Notes: generated from the sequence alone by a model not told the origin. Positions 35,158 through 47,965 are shown, counted from the stretch's first letter. The stretch is DNA of 64,000 bases from Lepisosteus oculatus (GCF_040954835.1 NC_090714.1:3026501-3090500), one strand, 5' to 3'. Program-made: numbers and translations.

Positions 35158-36848
35158 GTGAAGGTGTCACTGGAAGTTTTTCTTTGTTTGCAGCCATTGA
35201 CCTCTATGTACTGTCCCCTGCAGTGGTACTACGACACTATAATCTCAGATGCTTTTTGACCTGAATATCAGTGGGAGAACAGTAATTGATAACCCTACCT
35301 TCAGGGAAAGCTTTTCTTGGGTGACAATGCCACCTGGAGGAAAATGTCTATATCATAAAATGTATAATTAGGGAAAGTTGGGGGAATAAACTGTTCAGTC
35401 TTAATAGAGAAGTCACACCTTGCACTAATCAATGAGCTTCAGTTCTGCTGTTGTCACGCCTGTAATGCACAGATTAAATAGCCCCAGCCTTGCAACTGCA
35501 GAAGAACACTAGTATTGACAGGACCAATGGAGCACAGGCTGGTCAGTGATGCTACAGCACAGTGACCAAGGTGCCAAGCTGGGATTTGGCCTCTTCCCAC
35601 CTGAGGTGTGGCAGCTTTCTGCAGCTGCTGCAGGACTGTTTCCTTCTCAAAGGTGTGGAGTACCTTAACTGCCATTTCTGAATTGTGTAAGGACCCTGCC
35701 CTGCAATCCCACCATAAACCTGTCCAGAAACCTTTAACCCTTTGAAAATGTCTTTTCTGCACAAGACTAGAGCAGGCATCTCCATACTTTATCCTGAAAA
35801 ACACTGATTGAGTTGTGTTATACAAGTCACCCCGTTTACCTAAGAGCACTCGGCAGATGTATTCGGCTGTTAAGTAATTTGATCACTGACTGATAGGAGC
35901 TCCTTACCTTGAAGGGTCTTCTAGTTTTTGTTGCAACTTGTTAACTTCACCTAGAGGTCCTTAAAATATTATTTAATAATTATCACATATAGAACCTGCT
36001 GAGCTCAGGCTCCCCAAAAGCGGGCTTGAGAGAGGCTTGGATTAACCTAGAGCAGATAGTGTCTGAAAAGTGTAGTGATGGGGAACATCTATTTCAGTAC
36101 TGTATTAGATTTATTTGCAGTCCGGTAAATGGCAAAATTACCCTTCTTCTTTAGCTATTTTGTTTAACTGCTTCACATATGCCTGTGTGGAGGGGAGCTG
36201 GGGGCAGGCATGTAATTATTTGGTAACTTAACATTAATGCAGAATGCAGGGGATTTCACAAAGCTTGCATTAGTGTCACATATGCAAAAATATGTAGACT
36301 GAGAGACCAGAGCTGGTTAACATTTCAGGACCGAATAGCCTCATCTTCATGGGTTGAAGGTTTGTAGCCCATTGTAGTCAATGTATTACTGCACAAAACT
36401 GAAGTACAAGACTATGTCCTTTGTGTAGATAGTTCTTTACATATTGGGAGGGATTCACTTTATCTGTCATGGAAATATAGCAGTACCTAGTTAGACACCA
36501 ACACATACAGAAATGAGAAATTAAATTAATTAATTGGGAAACATTAAGACGCCTAGGTTGTTCATATAGACTAGAATAAAGGCAGGACTCCAGGGTTAAC
36601 ACCCCTACACTTTAATCTTTATGTTCCTTGCTTAAACATATCATCTAAGGATTGAACATCTTACTGCAAGGGGTAAGATGGAAGAGCACTACCTACAGGT
36701 CTCTCCCACCCTACACACCACTTGCAATAACAGCTTAGATTTGGAGGCTCTGTATCAGTCCTGAGTGGGTTCAGAGTGGCTTAATATGAGGTCATGCCAG
36801 TTTATTTTTTCCAGATCTGCTAACTGACTGAAGAGGTGAGGAGTTTCT

Positions 36849-37001
36849 ATTGGACAAAGCTCAGCTGCGGTGGGGGGACAGGAGTACCTGTGTTCCCTAT
36901 TGGTCAGTTGTTCATATACTAAAGAGCTGTTTCTATTGGTCAATAAGAGGAGGCGTCTGTTCAATTCCAATTGGTCAGACATAAGGATCTGAGCAGCCAA
37001 T
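36849..37001. promoter_or_regulatory. CCAAT-box cluster, copy 1
   Basis: ATTGG or CCAAT occurs at 36849, 36899, 36935, 36967-36974 (palindromic CCAATTGG) and 36997. Such dense, regularly spaced boxes are typical of NF-Y-bound promoters. Which transcript it drives is not clear. Confidence 0.6.
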
Positions 37002-37922
37002 CATATCATTTTCTAGGTAGCCAGTGACGCTAGATGATAATCTTCATGCACACCTCTATGAAATAGTATATGTTTGAAGTTTCTAAAAGTACAGAACTGG
37101 TAGGATTACAAAAAACACATTTTGTTTAATTTAAATAGAAGACAACCTTCTAACCTCTGAATCATTTTTACGTCTTCGGGAATACCCTTTGTATTATAAT
37201 GACCACAAACGAGTAAGAGCAGAGCTTGTAACAGGTATCATGTTAGACAGCAGAATCCACGTTTAAAAAATGCTGTGTATATTGGCATGTAGATATTTAT
37301 AAATGTTTCTCATATGTATCTTGTATGGTGTTTATTCCAACTGCTCTGGACGTTGTTTTTGTGCAAACTCGTTGGTTCTGGTTTTAGCACATAATTTTAA
37401 CAGTGTAGGACTCAGTCAGTTTCCTGAAGCAGGAGACAATTGTTAATGATTAACTACAAATCAAGTAAATGCAGTGAAAACTAAGTAAAAACTCTGTCAT
37501 TTCAAAGCCACAAATGTTTAAAAGTAATAAAATTGCATTTGTACCCTAGTGCCGTTATTGACAAGAAATAATTTAATGTTGTCAGCTATTACCTACACTT
37601 GAAGCAGGCTTTCACTTTCATGCAGATTATTTTCAATTGGAACAGTCCAGTAGACTTTCTGTAGGGATGATGCAGCCACCTCACAAACATAATACACAAA
37701 ATGAAGTAAAGCCAGACTCCCCCATATCAGGATGTTTGAGCATAGCTTGACCTGGACAAGAGTTGCACCAAGAGCATTCATATAAGATGAGAGATTCCTA
37801 ATCCCCATATCTGTGACAGTCTTCTCTCTAATCAGAGAACTGAAACTCATTAGTGTTCATTTTCTAATGAGAGGACTATCTCCAGTTTTAATCGAGAGTG
37901 TGTGCATTGTGTTTTATTTCAG

Positions 37923-37999
37923 ACCTGAAGACATCTTCTTCTGGGAAAGAGAGATCCTGCACACTGAGTTCATTGGAGGACAAAGCTGCCACAATGCGG
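37923..37999 (+). other. Isolated exon-like segment (77 nt), unknown
   Basis: The acceptor is TTTTATTTCAG and the donor is GTAGGA. One frame is open and has normal-looking composition: PEDIFFWEREILHTEFIGGQ then SCHNA. Joining it to the next exon-like segment (39,602-39,757) in the matching phase hits a stop soon. I do not recognise the peptide. Confidence 0.3.
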
Positions 38000-38319
38000 G
38001 TAGGAGTATCTGTGCTCTGCCGGCACACAGCCTGTGTTTTACAGTCCAGGCTCTTTTGCACAAAACACCCTGTCAAATGTAAAGCGCTTTGTAAAATAAC
38101 ATCTCTTCCCTCGTGTATTCTTGTGTCTGTCAGTATCACATGTGCACCTGTCCTTCTCCAGCAGTGTCTGGACATGAACTAGATTCTCTAAGTATCACTC
38201 TGTCCACCAGCTTCACTGGTTGAACGTGAATGTTCTTGTAAAATGCTTATTCATGGACAGTAAACGTGATGTTTGGTTTATTGTATGCATATTCTCCCGA
38301 TGTCCAATTTAAAACTGCC

Positions 38320-39345
38320 TCAGAAATTATCCATAATTATATTCAAAGGCTATGTGCATTGTACACTAGTTCTGTCCCCACTGTTTTCCACACTTTACAC
38401 TAGCGATTGTGTAAACCATTATGACAGCTGTTTGATTATCAACTTTGTGGATGATGTCACCTTGATTGGACATTTGAATGATGACACATACAATACCAGA
38501 CAGGAGAGAAATCATTTTTATAATTGGTATCAGGATAATTCACTGTTTTTAAACTCAAAACAAAGGAAATGAAAATTGAATTCAGAAACAAATGTTCTAT
38601 TCTTTTGAACTGTGAAAGGAAAAGATATTGAAAGAGTAAACGAAAATAAATGCCTTGGCACTATTATTGAGTGTAAATTCACTTGGACCATCGATACAGA
38701 GGCAAGGTATTTGAAGGCGCAACAAAGGTTGTGTTTTTTAAGGAAGTTAAGGAGTTTTAATGTCGAAAGCACAATGATGACACTTTTATTTATAAGAGTT
38801 TTATTCAGAGCATGCTACCCTTTTGTATTCAGAGGTGGGGAGGTGTCTTGTCCTTGCAGAAGAAAAAGAAGTTGAATAAAGTGATCAGGACTGATGGCAA
38901 GATTACCAGGACATCCTTGGACTCAATAACATGTCTGATAGAACAACATATTATTAAATCTTAGATGACCCTGCTCATCCACTCTTTTTAGAATAGACTC
39001 TCCTACCCTCTGGGGGGGGGGTACCAGATTCACTGTATAAAGATTGAGAGAACATGTACTCCCTTTATACCTAAAAGCATTCAATTGTTGAACAACAAAA
39101 AACATTGTTTGGAGGTAGGGATCTCATTACTGTTATTGTTTTAAACACTTCACTAGCTAATTGCCTGTTCTTAATTGTATGATACTCAGTTGAGCTCTGA
39201 CAGAGCAATGTTATAAATGTTGCTTTGTATCATGGTATTGCACTGTTGTTGCTATGTTGTGTTAGTGTCATATACTGTATGTTATATGTTAATGAGCTCA
39301 AATTCCCTTAGGGACAATGAAAGTTATTCATTCATTCAATTTATG
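38320..39345 (+). mobile_element. L2/CR1/Rex-like LINE reverse-transcriptase remnant
   Basis: The first segment encodes VLSPLFSTLYTSDCVN and FVDDVTLIG, the FADD-type catalytic motif of non-LTR reverse transcriptase, then WYQDNSLFLN. Later segments in shifted frames encode NENKCLGTIIECKFTW and QQRLCFLRKLRSFNV. The 3' end has TTAGGGACAATGAAAGTTAT with (ATTC)n. Frameshifts and stops make it dead. Confidence 0.85.
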
Positions 39346-39899
39346 ATACTTTTTAGAAGAGACTGAAAGAGGACAAGAAAAGTTTTATTTTATCAAGGTA
39401 AACTTGTTTTTTGCCTAAGGTGTGTTCTGGTCTGGTTCTGATCGACCCGACAGATGACTGAAACCCCCACGGCATCACACTGTCATTTAGTTTACATGGA
39501 ATATTTCCTACCTAAGAGCAACGTGTTTCAATCTGAAGTCTAGCTTTTTGATTTTGAATAGAAAGCCTGACATGACTTTCACTTTCCTATTTTCTCAGCA
39601 ACAGTCTGGCCTCCCGGAGTCTCCTGTTGAATTCGCTCTCTGCCTGTTCTCACTCCTCCAGCTGGTCTGTGGAGAGCGAGCAGCTGCGACAGGTCACCCC
39701 TGAGGCTGGAGGAAGGGCTCTCCTGTGGGTGAAGTGTCCTGTTCTCCTGTGGGGTGAGCAGTACTTCATCAGCACAGCTGATCTTAAGGTCTTCTGTAAC
39801 TGAAGGGATTGATTTGTGTTTATTTTACTTTAGCGACTTCCTCAGATCTTATGAAAAGAGTGTTTTGTTATTTGCACGGTGGCTGTCAGTGTCTGAGTA

Positions 39900-40390
39900 G
39901 GCGGCACTCTTCCCTGTGGCCCACATTTCCATACCAAAGCCCCAGTACAGAGACTCCTGGAGTGAAATTTAATTTTCCTGGGTCCTACAGGCCTCAGACA
40001 GGTCATTTCAACTCATCGTCTTGGAGTTTTGGTTTGTCTGGCAGCTTGTTTTTATCACAGTTATTTGAGCTAAGAATTTACATCCTTACATTTACATACA
40101 GCCCCAGTACAAAGATGCCTGAAGTACCTGTGTCCTACAGGTGCTACTCTTGGAGTTTTATCTGGAACTCAGTATTGCTAACAGGTTATTTTACATGCTT
40201 CTGGACTTAGCATGTCAAGTCCAGCCTTACCTGATGCAGCTCTAGAGGAGATAAAAACGTATGGACATGAATGGTATGACTTTAAGGCCACTTTGTCCTA
40301 GCAGAAATCCATCCCTGACACTTGTGCTGTTATTTTAGACTACTTTAATTGGGTTGTGTTGGTCTGGCAGCTTGTTTTTTCTTGGTGCTC
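39900..40390. repeat. Local tandem repeat of about 150 bp
   Basis: AGCCCCAGTACAGAGACTCC and AGCCCCAGTACAAAGATGCC, each followed by GTCCTACAGG and CTTGGAGTTTT. A third partial copy shares GGTCTGGCAGCTTGTTTTT near 40360. Confidence 0.7.
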
Positions 40391-41689
40391 TTTTGTTATT
40401 GGTACTCTGGGGCAGTGTAAAACTAGCATGGGGAAGGCCAGTAACTATTGGCAAAATACCAAGGGACATTGGGCAGTCTGATATTTAGGCTTATAATGAT
40501 TTTTAAGACCAATTTCTATTTATGAAACAGACATTAAATGGTTACATAGCAGGTGTCGTTCCATGTAGCCTTTTTACATAGTGAAATCTAATTTTTATAT
40601 TTGTTGATGGTTTCTGATTGTATTTCTTAACTCTCAACAGTGCTGACGATCACAGGCCTTTCCCCTGAGTCCCTGAGCTGGGGGGGATCACGAGGACACC
40701 TGGACACTCAACACAGTCTGCAGCCTCACCTGCATGAGAGGTCATTCTGAACAGCAGGTTCTTATGTCATTAAGAGGGAGTTATGATGCAGGGTTTTGTC
40801 TTTCAGGGGAGTAAAAAATATGTACATTCCCAGTTTCTTAAATGTGTATATGAAAAGATTGAATTATTAGGAAAACAGTGAAGTTTGTATCACTAGATAC
40901 ATTCTCGGTTTTCAGTAACATAGCTCTGCACCTGGAGTAGCAAACACTGTACCTTGTATCTCTGTCTCCTGTATTTCAAAGAATCAGTTTGTTTTATTTA
41001 ATGAAAAAAAGGTAATGTAAACTAGTTTTATAAGTAAACTAAGAATGGTTTTCCTTATGAAATTTGCCCCCCCGAGTAAACCTCCAGTTTCTTTGTCCAT
41101 GTTGTAGGTACGATCCAGATTTCTTGGAAAACTGGATTGACATGAAGGTTGATTTACAATTGATCTCTATTTGCCCCTGAAGTGGTGTTAAATGAAGATT
41201 GGTGTGAAGACCTTTTGAGTTGGATTCTGCTGCATGCACATTAAAAGTTCTTTTTAGCATTAATGCTGTTCTACCAGATCAGCTCTGGGCAAGAGCAATA
41301 TTCACTTAGAGGGGGCTGTGATATTAAGCAATTCAAGCATGGTTAAATGGGAGATTTTACCAAAGGTAATAGTGGAAGTTGATTGTGTTAGCAAGCAATT
41401 GCTTGTCCACAGGCTGCATAGCTTTGAGTCTATTCAAGCAACAGGTGGAGTTTTACTGGCAAGGTGGAGAAAAAAAAACCTTGTGCAACAACTACAGTGG
41501 ATAAAGATGAAGCACCCTAAATTCATGACTGACAGGCACTCTGAGCAGCGTGCACGGGCAAAGGAAACGTTGACTCGTTCTTTCTACATGAAGCGACACC
41601 ACTAAAATACCCGAACCCAACCCCGAAATAAGCAAATTGATTTAAGAAACAATCCAAGGACACTAGTTTATTGCAAAACAGTACAGTCG

Positions 41690-42235
41690 TAACCCGGGCG
41701 GCTGTTATCCAGACGCTCCGGCGGTCCGCAGTCTGCAGCCCCGGGAGAGGAAACGCTCCAGTCAGGACAGCCGGCCGGAGAGACGGTGGGCACCTGGGAC
41801 CGCGAGGTGAGGTGAAAATAAAAGATTTATTAGCAGGGAGGTGTTCAACCGAGCGAAACCCTGTTTTACCCGTACTGACCATTTCCCTGTGGTATTTCCC
41901 CCCACCCTCAGATTAAGTGAGCGCAGCTGTGGGCTTCTTCACAATCTACTGCGTTGCCATACTGAGAAAAGTCAGTATCTGGGATTTCTCCGACTACAAA
42001 CACAAAGCTCTTTCTTTAAACCCGAAAGCAAGAGCAGAGTGCAGACCGGTTGGATTCTCACCTTCGAACTGACCGCTCATCTGTCCAGTTTCACGCCACA
42101 CGGGAGCTCTGCGTTTCGGCGTCCAGGCTGTTGTAGAGGACAGGAAGGCCGGGGAGCTGGAGAGGAGGAACTAGGGAATAAGACACCTGCTGGAACACCA
42201 CTAACAGACCTGAGCAAGCACGAAAGATACAGGTA
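41690..42235. promoter_or_regulatory. CpG-rich island, possible promoter
   Basis: A local rise in GC and CpG, with GCGAGGTGAGGTG (donor-like, near 41810) and ACAGGTAGCC (donor-like, 42230). No coding region is recognisable. Confidence 0.35.
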
Positions 42236-44363
42236 GCCATTTTAATTAGTAGCAACAACGATCCGTTCCATTTCGCCTCTTGATACGAAAGTTGTTGGTT
42301 TAGTTTGAGTTCAACGTCTCTTTTGAAAGCCAAAAATCCTTTTCTGAAATCCAGTTAATGGTCGCCTTTTAATTATTCTGAAGCCTTTTCTCTTTTCATT
42401 TTGAACTGTTCCTATCCAAATAGAAAGAAAACTTGTCCGACACTCTGCTACCCAAATAAAGCGAAACATCCCGAAATTATTTTCCTGTCCATACAAAGCC
42501 GCTATTTAAGGACGAAGACGCACTACTGCTGCCAGAACAATTTTTAAAGGAGACTAATTGAAGGCGGATAAAGATTAATCACACCTGGCTCTGGACTGTT
42601 AATTAATTAGAAATGTGTAAAACATGGACTGGATCCTGGAGTTGACATGGATCCCTCAGTCTTTCCGACACAAGTAATTGGAGTCAATCCTATTCCATAC
42701 TTTTAACTAATCCGGTGAAGAAATAACCTTATTGAAATTTTATTAAGGATTTACGATTTGTTTACAGTTTAATTCAAAATACTATATTCAACCCCATCTA
42801 TCATCAGCAGGAAAAGGTTATAAGCTAGCGACACCCTTACACGAGAAACAGTTTCAGAATTCCCGTCTTTTAGCTTTGGGTCAAGCAGTAAGAATTATTC
42901 TGTTAGTGTTTGACAGTCAGTCTCACCTGTGCTAACTGTACTGTGATTACCGTACTGTACGTCACTCACTGACCGTGGTTCCCTTTTCACTGTCGAACCT
43001 GTGTATACAGTGTATAACACGATATAGATTTTTAATGCCTTTTTGAAGTAATCAAAATGAATTTGCATCTCTTAGAGATTGCACTTATGAGTTAATACAA
43101 ATCTCCTGAACACCTGTCACACTCTGCTTCCACGTCAGCTGTCGGATATTCCTAAACAACACTTTCATTACCTGCACTGTGCACTTGACTACCATAACTT
43201 TCACTTATTATAGTTCATGAAATAATAGCGTCTCTCATAGTAATAATAAGAAGCGATGTGATGCCCCATTTATTGCAAAACTGACTTTTACACCCTTGTC
43301 ACTGTTTTGTTTTCAATGAATACACCAGTTCACTTTCTAGTTACATGCATGGCTTTTTATTTTCAAATCTTTAATCTTTAAAGTTCTATGTGGAACCGTG
43401 TCAAACGCCCATGGAAATATAAATATACTATGTCGTGACACCTTCTGTTCTTAAGGAACTAAAGGGATACTCTGCCCGGACACCAGCTAGAGTACAAAAC
43501 ATTTAAACCAATTTAATCGTCCATGTAGTTTTTGTTTAAGCTGTCTTCAGAATCATTACAGACATTTAAAAAATAAATTAATGCTTGATGAGAGGGAAAA
43601 CAGGGGAACCGCCTCGTCTCGGGGCTGTGACTTGGCTTTAGTCTGAATAAGAGATGTACATGGCCGGTATTTTGCGTGGCCGGCCTGGTGGCTCCGCGGG
43701 CTGAAACATCGGACACTTCTAAAGTTCAGAGAGCAGATCGACTCCCGGAGAGTCTTGTGAGTTGAAGTCGAGCCCCGAGCCTCCCCGGCAGTCTGAGACC
43801 TAATCCCCGGTCTGAGATCTAATCCCCGGGTGAAGCTCTCATGCTGTCGGGGTGAGTTTGTCGGAGTGGCTGTTCTCTACCACGCCGGCCGTTTTGGGGG
43901 GCTCCATTTTCGGGGCCTTCCAAAACAGGGCAAATGGGGGGTTTAAGACCTTTATAAATGCATAGATCGGAATTCAATTCGAAAAAGCAGCCCCTTATAC
44001 CACTGAGACACCTGCAGGACGGGTGTGGCACTAACAGTGAAAGAGAGGTGCAGTCCTAACTAGGAGCGACAGGGGTCTCTCTCCAGCACATTTCTCTTGA
44101 TTCGACCAGCTGGCCGCAAGCTAAACGAGCCCGGCGAACAGTTTTGTAAGAGAATGTCACTGAATTGGGTTCTCTGGAAATCCTCAGCCGTTAAATACTA
44201 AATTTATGATTTGGTGAGTTCAAGTTTCTATTTATCTTCGGTAGCGTGAGTGTTGAGCCCTTGTAACCGAGTGCACAGCTGTCATTCATGAGCCGAGCCC
44301 GCCCCCAGAGTGTCCTTCCTCAGCGGACACGCCCCGTCCACCTGTTCCACAGGTGCGCCCGGC

Positions 44364-45930
44364 AAGATGGCAGCGGGGAGAGTTTCTGTGGCGTGAGGTG
44401 TGTTTGCTTTTTATTTCTAATTTTCTTATTTTAAAGACAAAAACTCAAATTTGACTTTGAGGAAAGCTAGAGAAAATGTATTGTTGTTGCAACATTTGTT
44501 AATTGCGTTTGTTCTTGTTTAATTTGTGTTTTAGGACGCCGAAATGAGTGTTCTGTTTGAGCGTGCTCTCGAAGTTTTAAAAGTCTGGTTTCAGCGTTCT
44601 TATACTACCTTTCATGTAAGTATGTTTTATTTAAGATATGGCATCTCTAACTCTGTTTCCTTTAACGAAAAAGGGCTGTAATTTATTTTCAAACACTTGC
44701 TGTATAAAGTCAGTAGCTGTGTAATCTCTGCTTTTCGGATTCGGGCTATAATAACGCTTACCGCTCAGAAATGATAAAATGTTGTAAAGATGAAATTGAC
44801 TGATTCGTAAGTTTTTCTTTATTTCTCCAGGTGATTAAATGAAAATGATTTCAAGAACGGACCTCTTATGAAAGTGTTTTTTCCAAGGTAAGTTCTATTC
44901 CCACCTTCCGCTAACACTCGATAAAACAACACGTATTTCCCAGCATTTTAACAAAAGAACAGTTTTATACTAACTTGATCACTTTTTTTCGTTTTATGGT
45001 GCTTTTTTGGAGTAAACTCTAAAGCGCTGGTTCTTTTTTTGTGATACTTTTATTCATTTATTGAATTCATTGTGTAAAGATGGATAATACAAACACATTT
45101 TATCGAAGGTTTTTAAAGCAGAGTTTATTCATATATTATACACGCTGTGTTACCTGGTCTTGTATTTACAAGTAGCATCGAATTTCAATGTGGCTGAACG
45201 TATTTTCTAAATATTTAAGAATTGGGACTGAGATGTATTGGTGATTTCTAAGGGTTTATTGTTCAATTTGAGTGTTTTAATATTTCTTTATTCCGGCATT
45301 TTATTTAAACAGTTAATAGACTTCAGAACTTCAAGTGAATCAATTCTGCAAGTCCGCTATCCTGTTAACGTGCTCCTTTTTCTTTTGCCTTCAGTTCTGC
45401 GGCTCCTGGTTCTCTGCGCTCCGACGATCTCCTTTCCATCAACTCGACGAGCGTTGGCAGGTTCTTCTCTACAATGTGTGCTTTTCCTTGAATTTTATTT
45501 TGATATCGGTGGCTTGATCTGTAGTGTACCCTTTGTATACCGATTTATGTTATTGTTAGCCTGCATGTTTCCTGTTGACTGCTGCTATTGTATGTGCTGC
45601 GGCTCCTGGTTCTCTGCGATCCGACGATCTCCAGCAATTTATTCTTGACAGTGTGCTGTTTGTTACATTTGATTTTTGTTACCAGTTGCTTGATCTGTAA
45701 TGTCCCGATTCAGTGCTGTATTTTATTCTTGACCTGCATGTTTTCTGTTGACTGCTGCTATTGTATGTGCTGCGCTCCGACGATCTCCAGCAAATTATTC
45801 TTGACAGTGTGCTTTCTGTTACATTTGATTTTTGTTACCAGTTTGATCTGTAGTGTGCTGTATTTTATTCTTGACCTGCATGTTTTCTGTTGACTGCTGC
45901 TATTGTATATGCTGTGAATTCTGCAATAAA
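44364..45930 (+). ncRNA. Spliced transcription unit candidate, copy 2 (proximal part)
   Basis: AAGATGGCAGC is at 44364-44374 and the first exon ends 44397 before GTGTGT. Exon candidates are 44535-44615 (TTTTAG / GTAAGT), 44831-44887 (CTCCAG / GTAAGT) and from 45395 (GCCTTCAG) to AATAAA 45925-45930. The second exon is open (MSVLFERALEVLKVWFQRS then five more codons) but the frame stops three codons into the next exon and is not kept in copy 1. Confidence 0.5.
45395..45925 (+). repeat. Three tandem 170-200 bp units inside last exon of copy 2
   Basis: Each unit starts with a CTGCGGCTCCTGGTTCTCTG or GCTCCGACGATCTCC head and ends with GTTGACTGCTGCTATTGTAT. Units begin near 45395, 45597 and 45768. 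Copy 1 has only one. Confidence 0.85.
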
Positions 45931-46459
45931 AACTCATTTCATTGTCTGCATTGTCCTCTATTTTCGAAGGTGTGAAGTGTTGTCTTGCGCGTGCGCCACG
46001 CACCGCAAGGCGACAACCCATCGCACTGACCTGGAAAAGTGCGAGGACGCCCGCCTTTTTAGATAGTCTGGGGGGGAATAGGGTCCCTAGGAGGGAGCGA
46101 GGGTCTAGCGCTGGGGGGAGGAGAAGGGAGGATAGCTCTAGCCAAGCCCCCTCACTCCCAGCAGGAGGGGAAGGCAGGCTGGAGATGGCCTCGGCCCGAG
46201 AGAGAGGAGGCACCCAGGGCGGACACAGCCCATCAGTCACAGCTTGCAACTGACAGCTTTCTAAGTCCACACCCCAGGAGACCTGCCTCTCTGCAGGGAC
46301 CAAAGCCACCACCAACCTGCCATCCTCTCCTGCCGGGAGCGAGTGGGCCTGGCTAGAGCTGCGGTCAATCAGCCAGCCCCCGCCTACCCCTCTCCAATGA
46401 GGGGGGGTGGGCGAGGCTCGGCTTGATTGCTACCACACCCCGAGAGAAACCCCAGATAC

Positions 46460-46590
46460 TAAGTTTTTTGGCGGGAAAATCTGGACACGCTTAAAAAGGG
46501 GGTAGCCTTTGACCTTTTCAAGTCAAAAAGCGATAGGGCGTCCCCTTGCGGCCACAAACTGTAAGCAAAATCTCTCCGCCAAAAAACTTA
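46460..46590. repeat. 131-bp element with 15-bp perfect inverted repeat and an E2F-type site
   Basis: TAAGTTTTTTGGCGG at 46460-46474 is the exact complement of CCGCCAAAAAACTTA at 46576-46590. The left arm plus following bases gives TTTGGCGGGAAA (46466-46477), the textbook E2F consensus. It could be a tiny MITE or a regulatory hairpin. Confidence 0.6.
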
Positions 46591-46649
46591 CCAACACCGG
46601 GGTTTTTCAGGGCCAAGGGGGTACAGAACTCTGCACAAGAAATCAAAGA

Positions 46650-47965
46650 ACAAAATCAAGGTTCAATCAACAATTTATTGAGCGAAAATAGCATACAAAA
46701 CAAAGCATTACAATACGTCGGATGCACAGGCTTCAAAGTGGAAATAAACATGCATTTCAATTACAAAGTGTCAAAGCACGGCTACATTAACGCTAAATAG
46801 TGTTACAAGTCAACAGAGTAAGAAAACATTTCCAAACAACTACAAGTTAAGATACAGAAACACACAGCACGTTACTGTTTCTCCGAGTTATCAGTCGAGG
46901 CAGCGACCGGAATGAAGACTGGAACTTCGTTGCATTTCCTGTAAAACAACAAAAATCAGAATTAATTTTCGGTTACAAACAGGATCTCGAAATTATCCCA
47001 GAAAGATAGATATTCTGAATCGATTCTTACGTTCAAAAGATGAAACAGTTTAAAAAGATTTAAAAAGATTACTGGTGTAACAGTTACATTTAAAGTGTGA
47101 ATACTGAAACAATACAGCTAGTGTGTGTCGATTAGGAACTACCACTACTAATGTGCTCTTTAACGTTTTCCATTTTGATGAGCATATTTGTTTTCTGCAA
47201 CAATTAATTTAACACACAAAATTAATCCATGTCTTTATAGGCTCCGTTGTTTTAATTGTTGTGCAATTTGGAAGCCAAAACGGTTTCTGAATAATCTACT
47301 ATACGCAGAAAGAAAACCGAAATCGGTCGTAGTTTAGCAAAAAACGAGTTCTATAAACAGCAGGCCTACAATATTGTCGGGTCAAAACCATTTCTGCATT
47401 TTCGGGAGATACATTATCTAATATAGTTCAAAATGATACGTGTAAACGAGTAAAAAGGTTTATACTTACATCGATAATCCCACCGGCTGAGCCAAGCCCG
47501 TCCTGCCCGAAGACACCAAACTGGAAACACAAGAACACACGTATTTAGACGATTATTTAAAGATAATTTAAACCAAGGTTTCTTAGTAGCAAATAGCGTT
47601 TTCACCAGGATAGATAGCGAAGAAAACATTTAAAAAAGATACGTGTAAAGAAATGAGTAAAACGTTTATACTTACTTGGATAATTGCAGCAGCTGAGCCA
47701 AACATGTCCTGCCTGTAGACACACATTAAAATTTAGATTTTAAAGACCATCAAAACTAACAAGTATTCGTTGCAAGAGAAATTTGTATCAATTTTTCTTG
47801 AGAGGTTTAGACTACATAATGACATACGTTAAATTTTATCTATATTAAAATAAAGGAAAAATAAAAAATAACCATAAAAGACGCGGAACAAACTCACTCA
47901 GCTCCGCTCTCTCCAGCAGAACCTGGCGCACAGGTGCGCGGGGCGTGGCCTGCGAGAGATGTCAT
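46650..47965 (-). CDS. Minus-strand four-exon transcript candidate with a 67-codon frame
   Basis: Exons are 47965-47898 (donor GTGAGT), 47712-47676 (GTCTACAG / GTAAGT), 47520-47470 (TTCCAG / GTAAGT) and 46938-46891 (TTTTACAG, TGA stop), with AATAAA (minus) at 46674-46679. The joined frame starts MTSLAGHAPRTCAPGS, continues EQDMFGSAAAIIQ and GQDGLGSAGGIID, and ends SGRCLD. The splice sites are strong, but a second frame is also open through the small exons, so coding is unproven and it may be a long non-coding RNA. I do not recognise the product. Confidence 0.4.
47430..47725 (-). repeat. Duplicated exon with flanking intron (about 205 bp)
   Basis: The two middle exons of the minus-strand transcript and their donors are copies: GTAAGTATAAAC follows both, and both encode QD..GSA..II. 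In the downstream copy the original acceptor has mutated (CTTCGG instead of CTACAG) and an acceptor 14 bases upstream appears to replace it. Confidence 0.75.

Larger units (their letters stand above)
33130..37600 (+). repeat. Segmental duplication, copy 1
   Basis: It aligns in order with 42,720-53,690. Matched blocks include the CACAGCTGTCATTCA promoter block (33392 / 44277), the exon donor TTCTATTCC block (33970 / 44888), CTTCAGTTCTGC (34472 / 45390), GGAGGCTCTTGAGGAAAGCT (34697 / 49995), AATAAAGTGAAGGTGTCA (35152 / 50540) and the CCAAT cluster (36.85-37.0 / 53.03-53.14 kb). It is shorter because copy 2 carries insertions. Confidence 0.85.

Noticed and set aside
35454-35849. 131-codon minus-strand frame in duplicated copy 1
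   Set aside because: The matching part of copy 2 (50.8-51.2 kb) does not keep the frame.
45758-46315. 185-codon minus-strand frame
   Set aside because: GC-rich non-coding sequence joined to the tandem repeat of the last exon; no recognisable domain or splice support.
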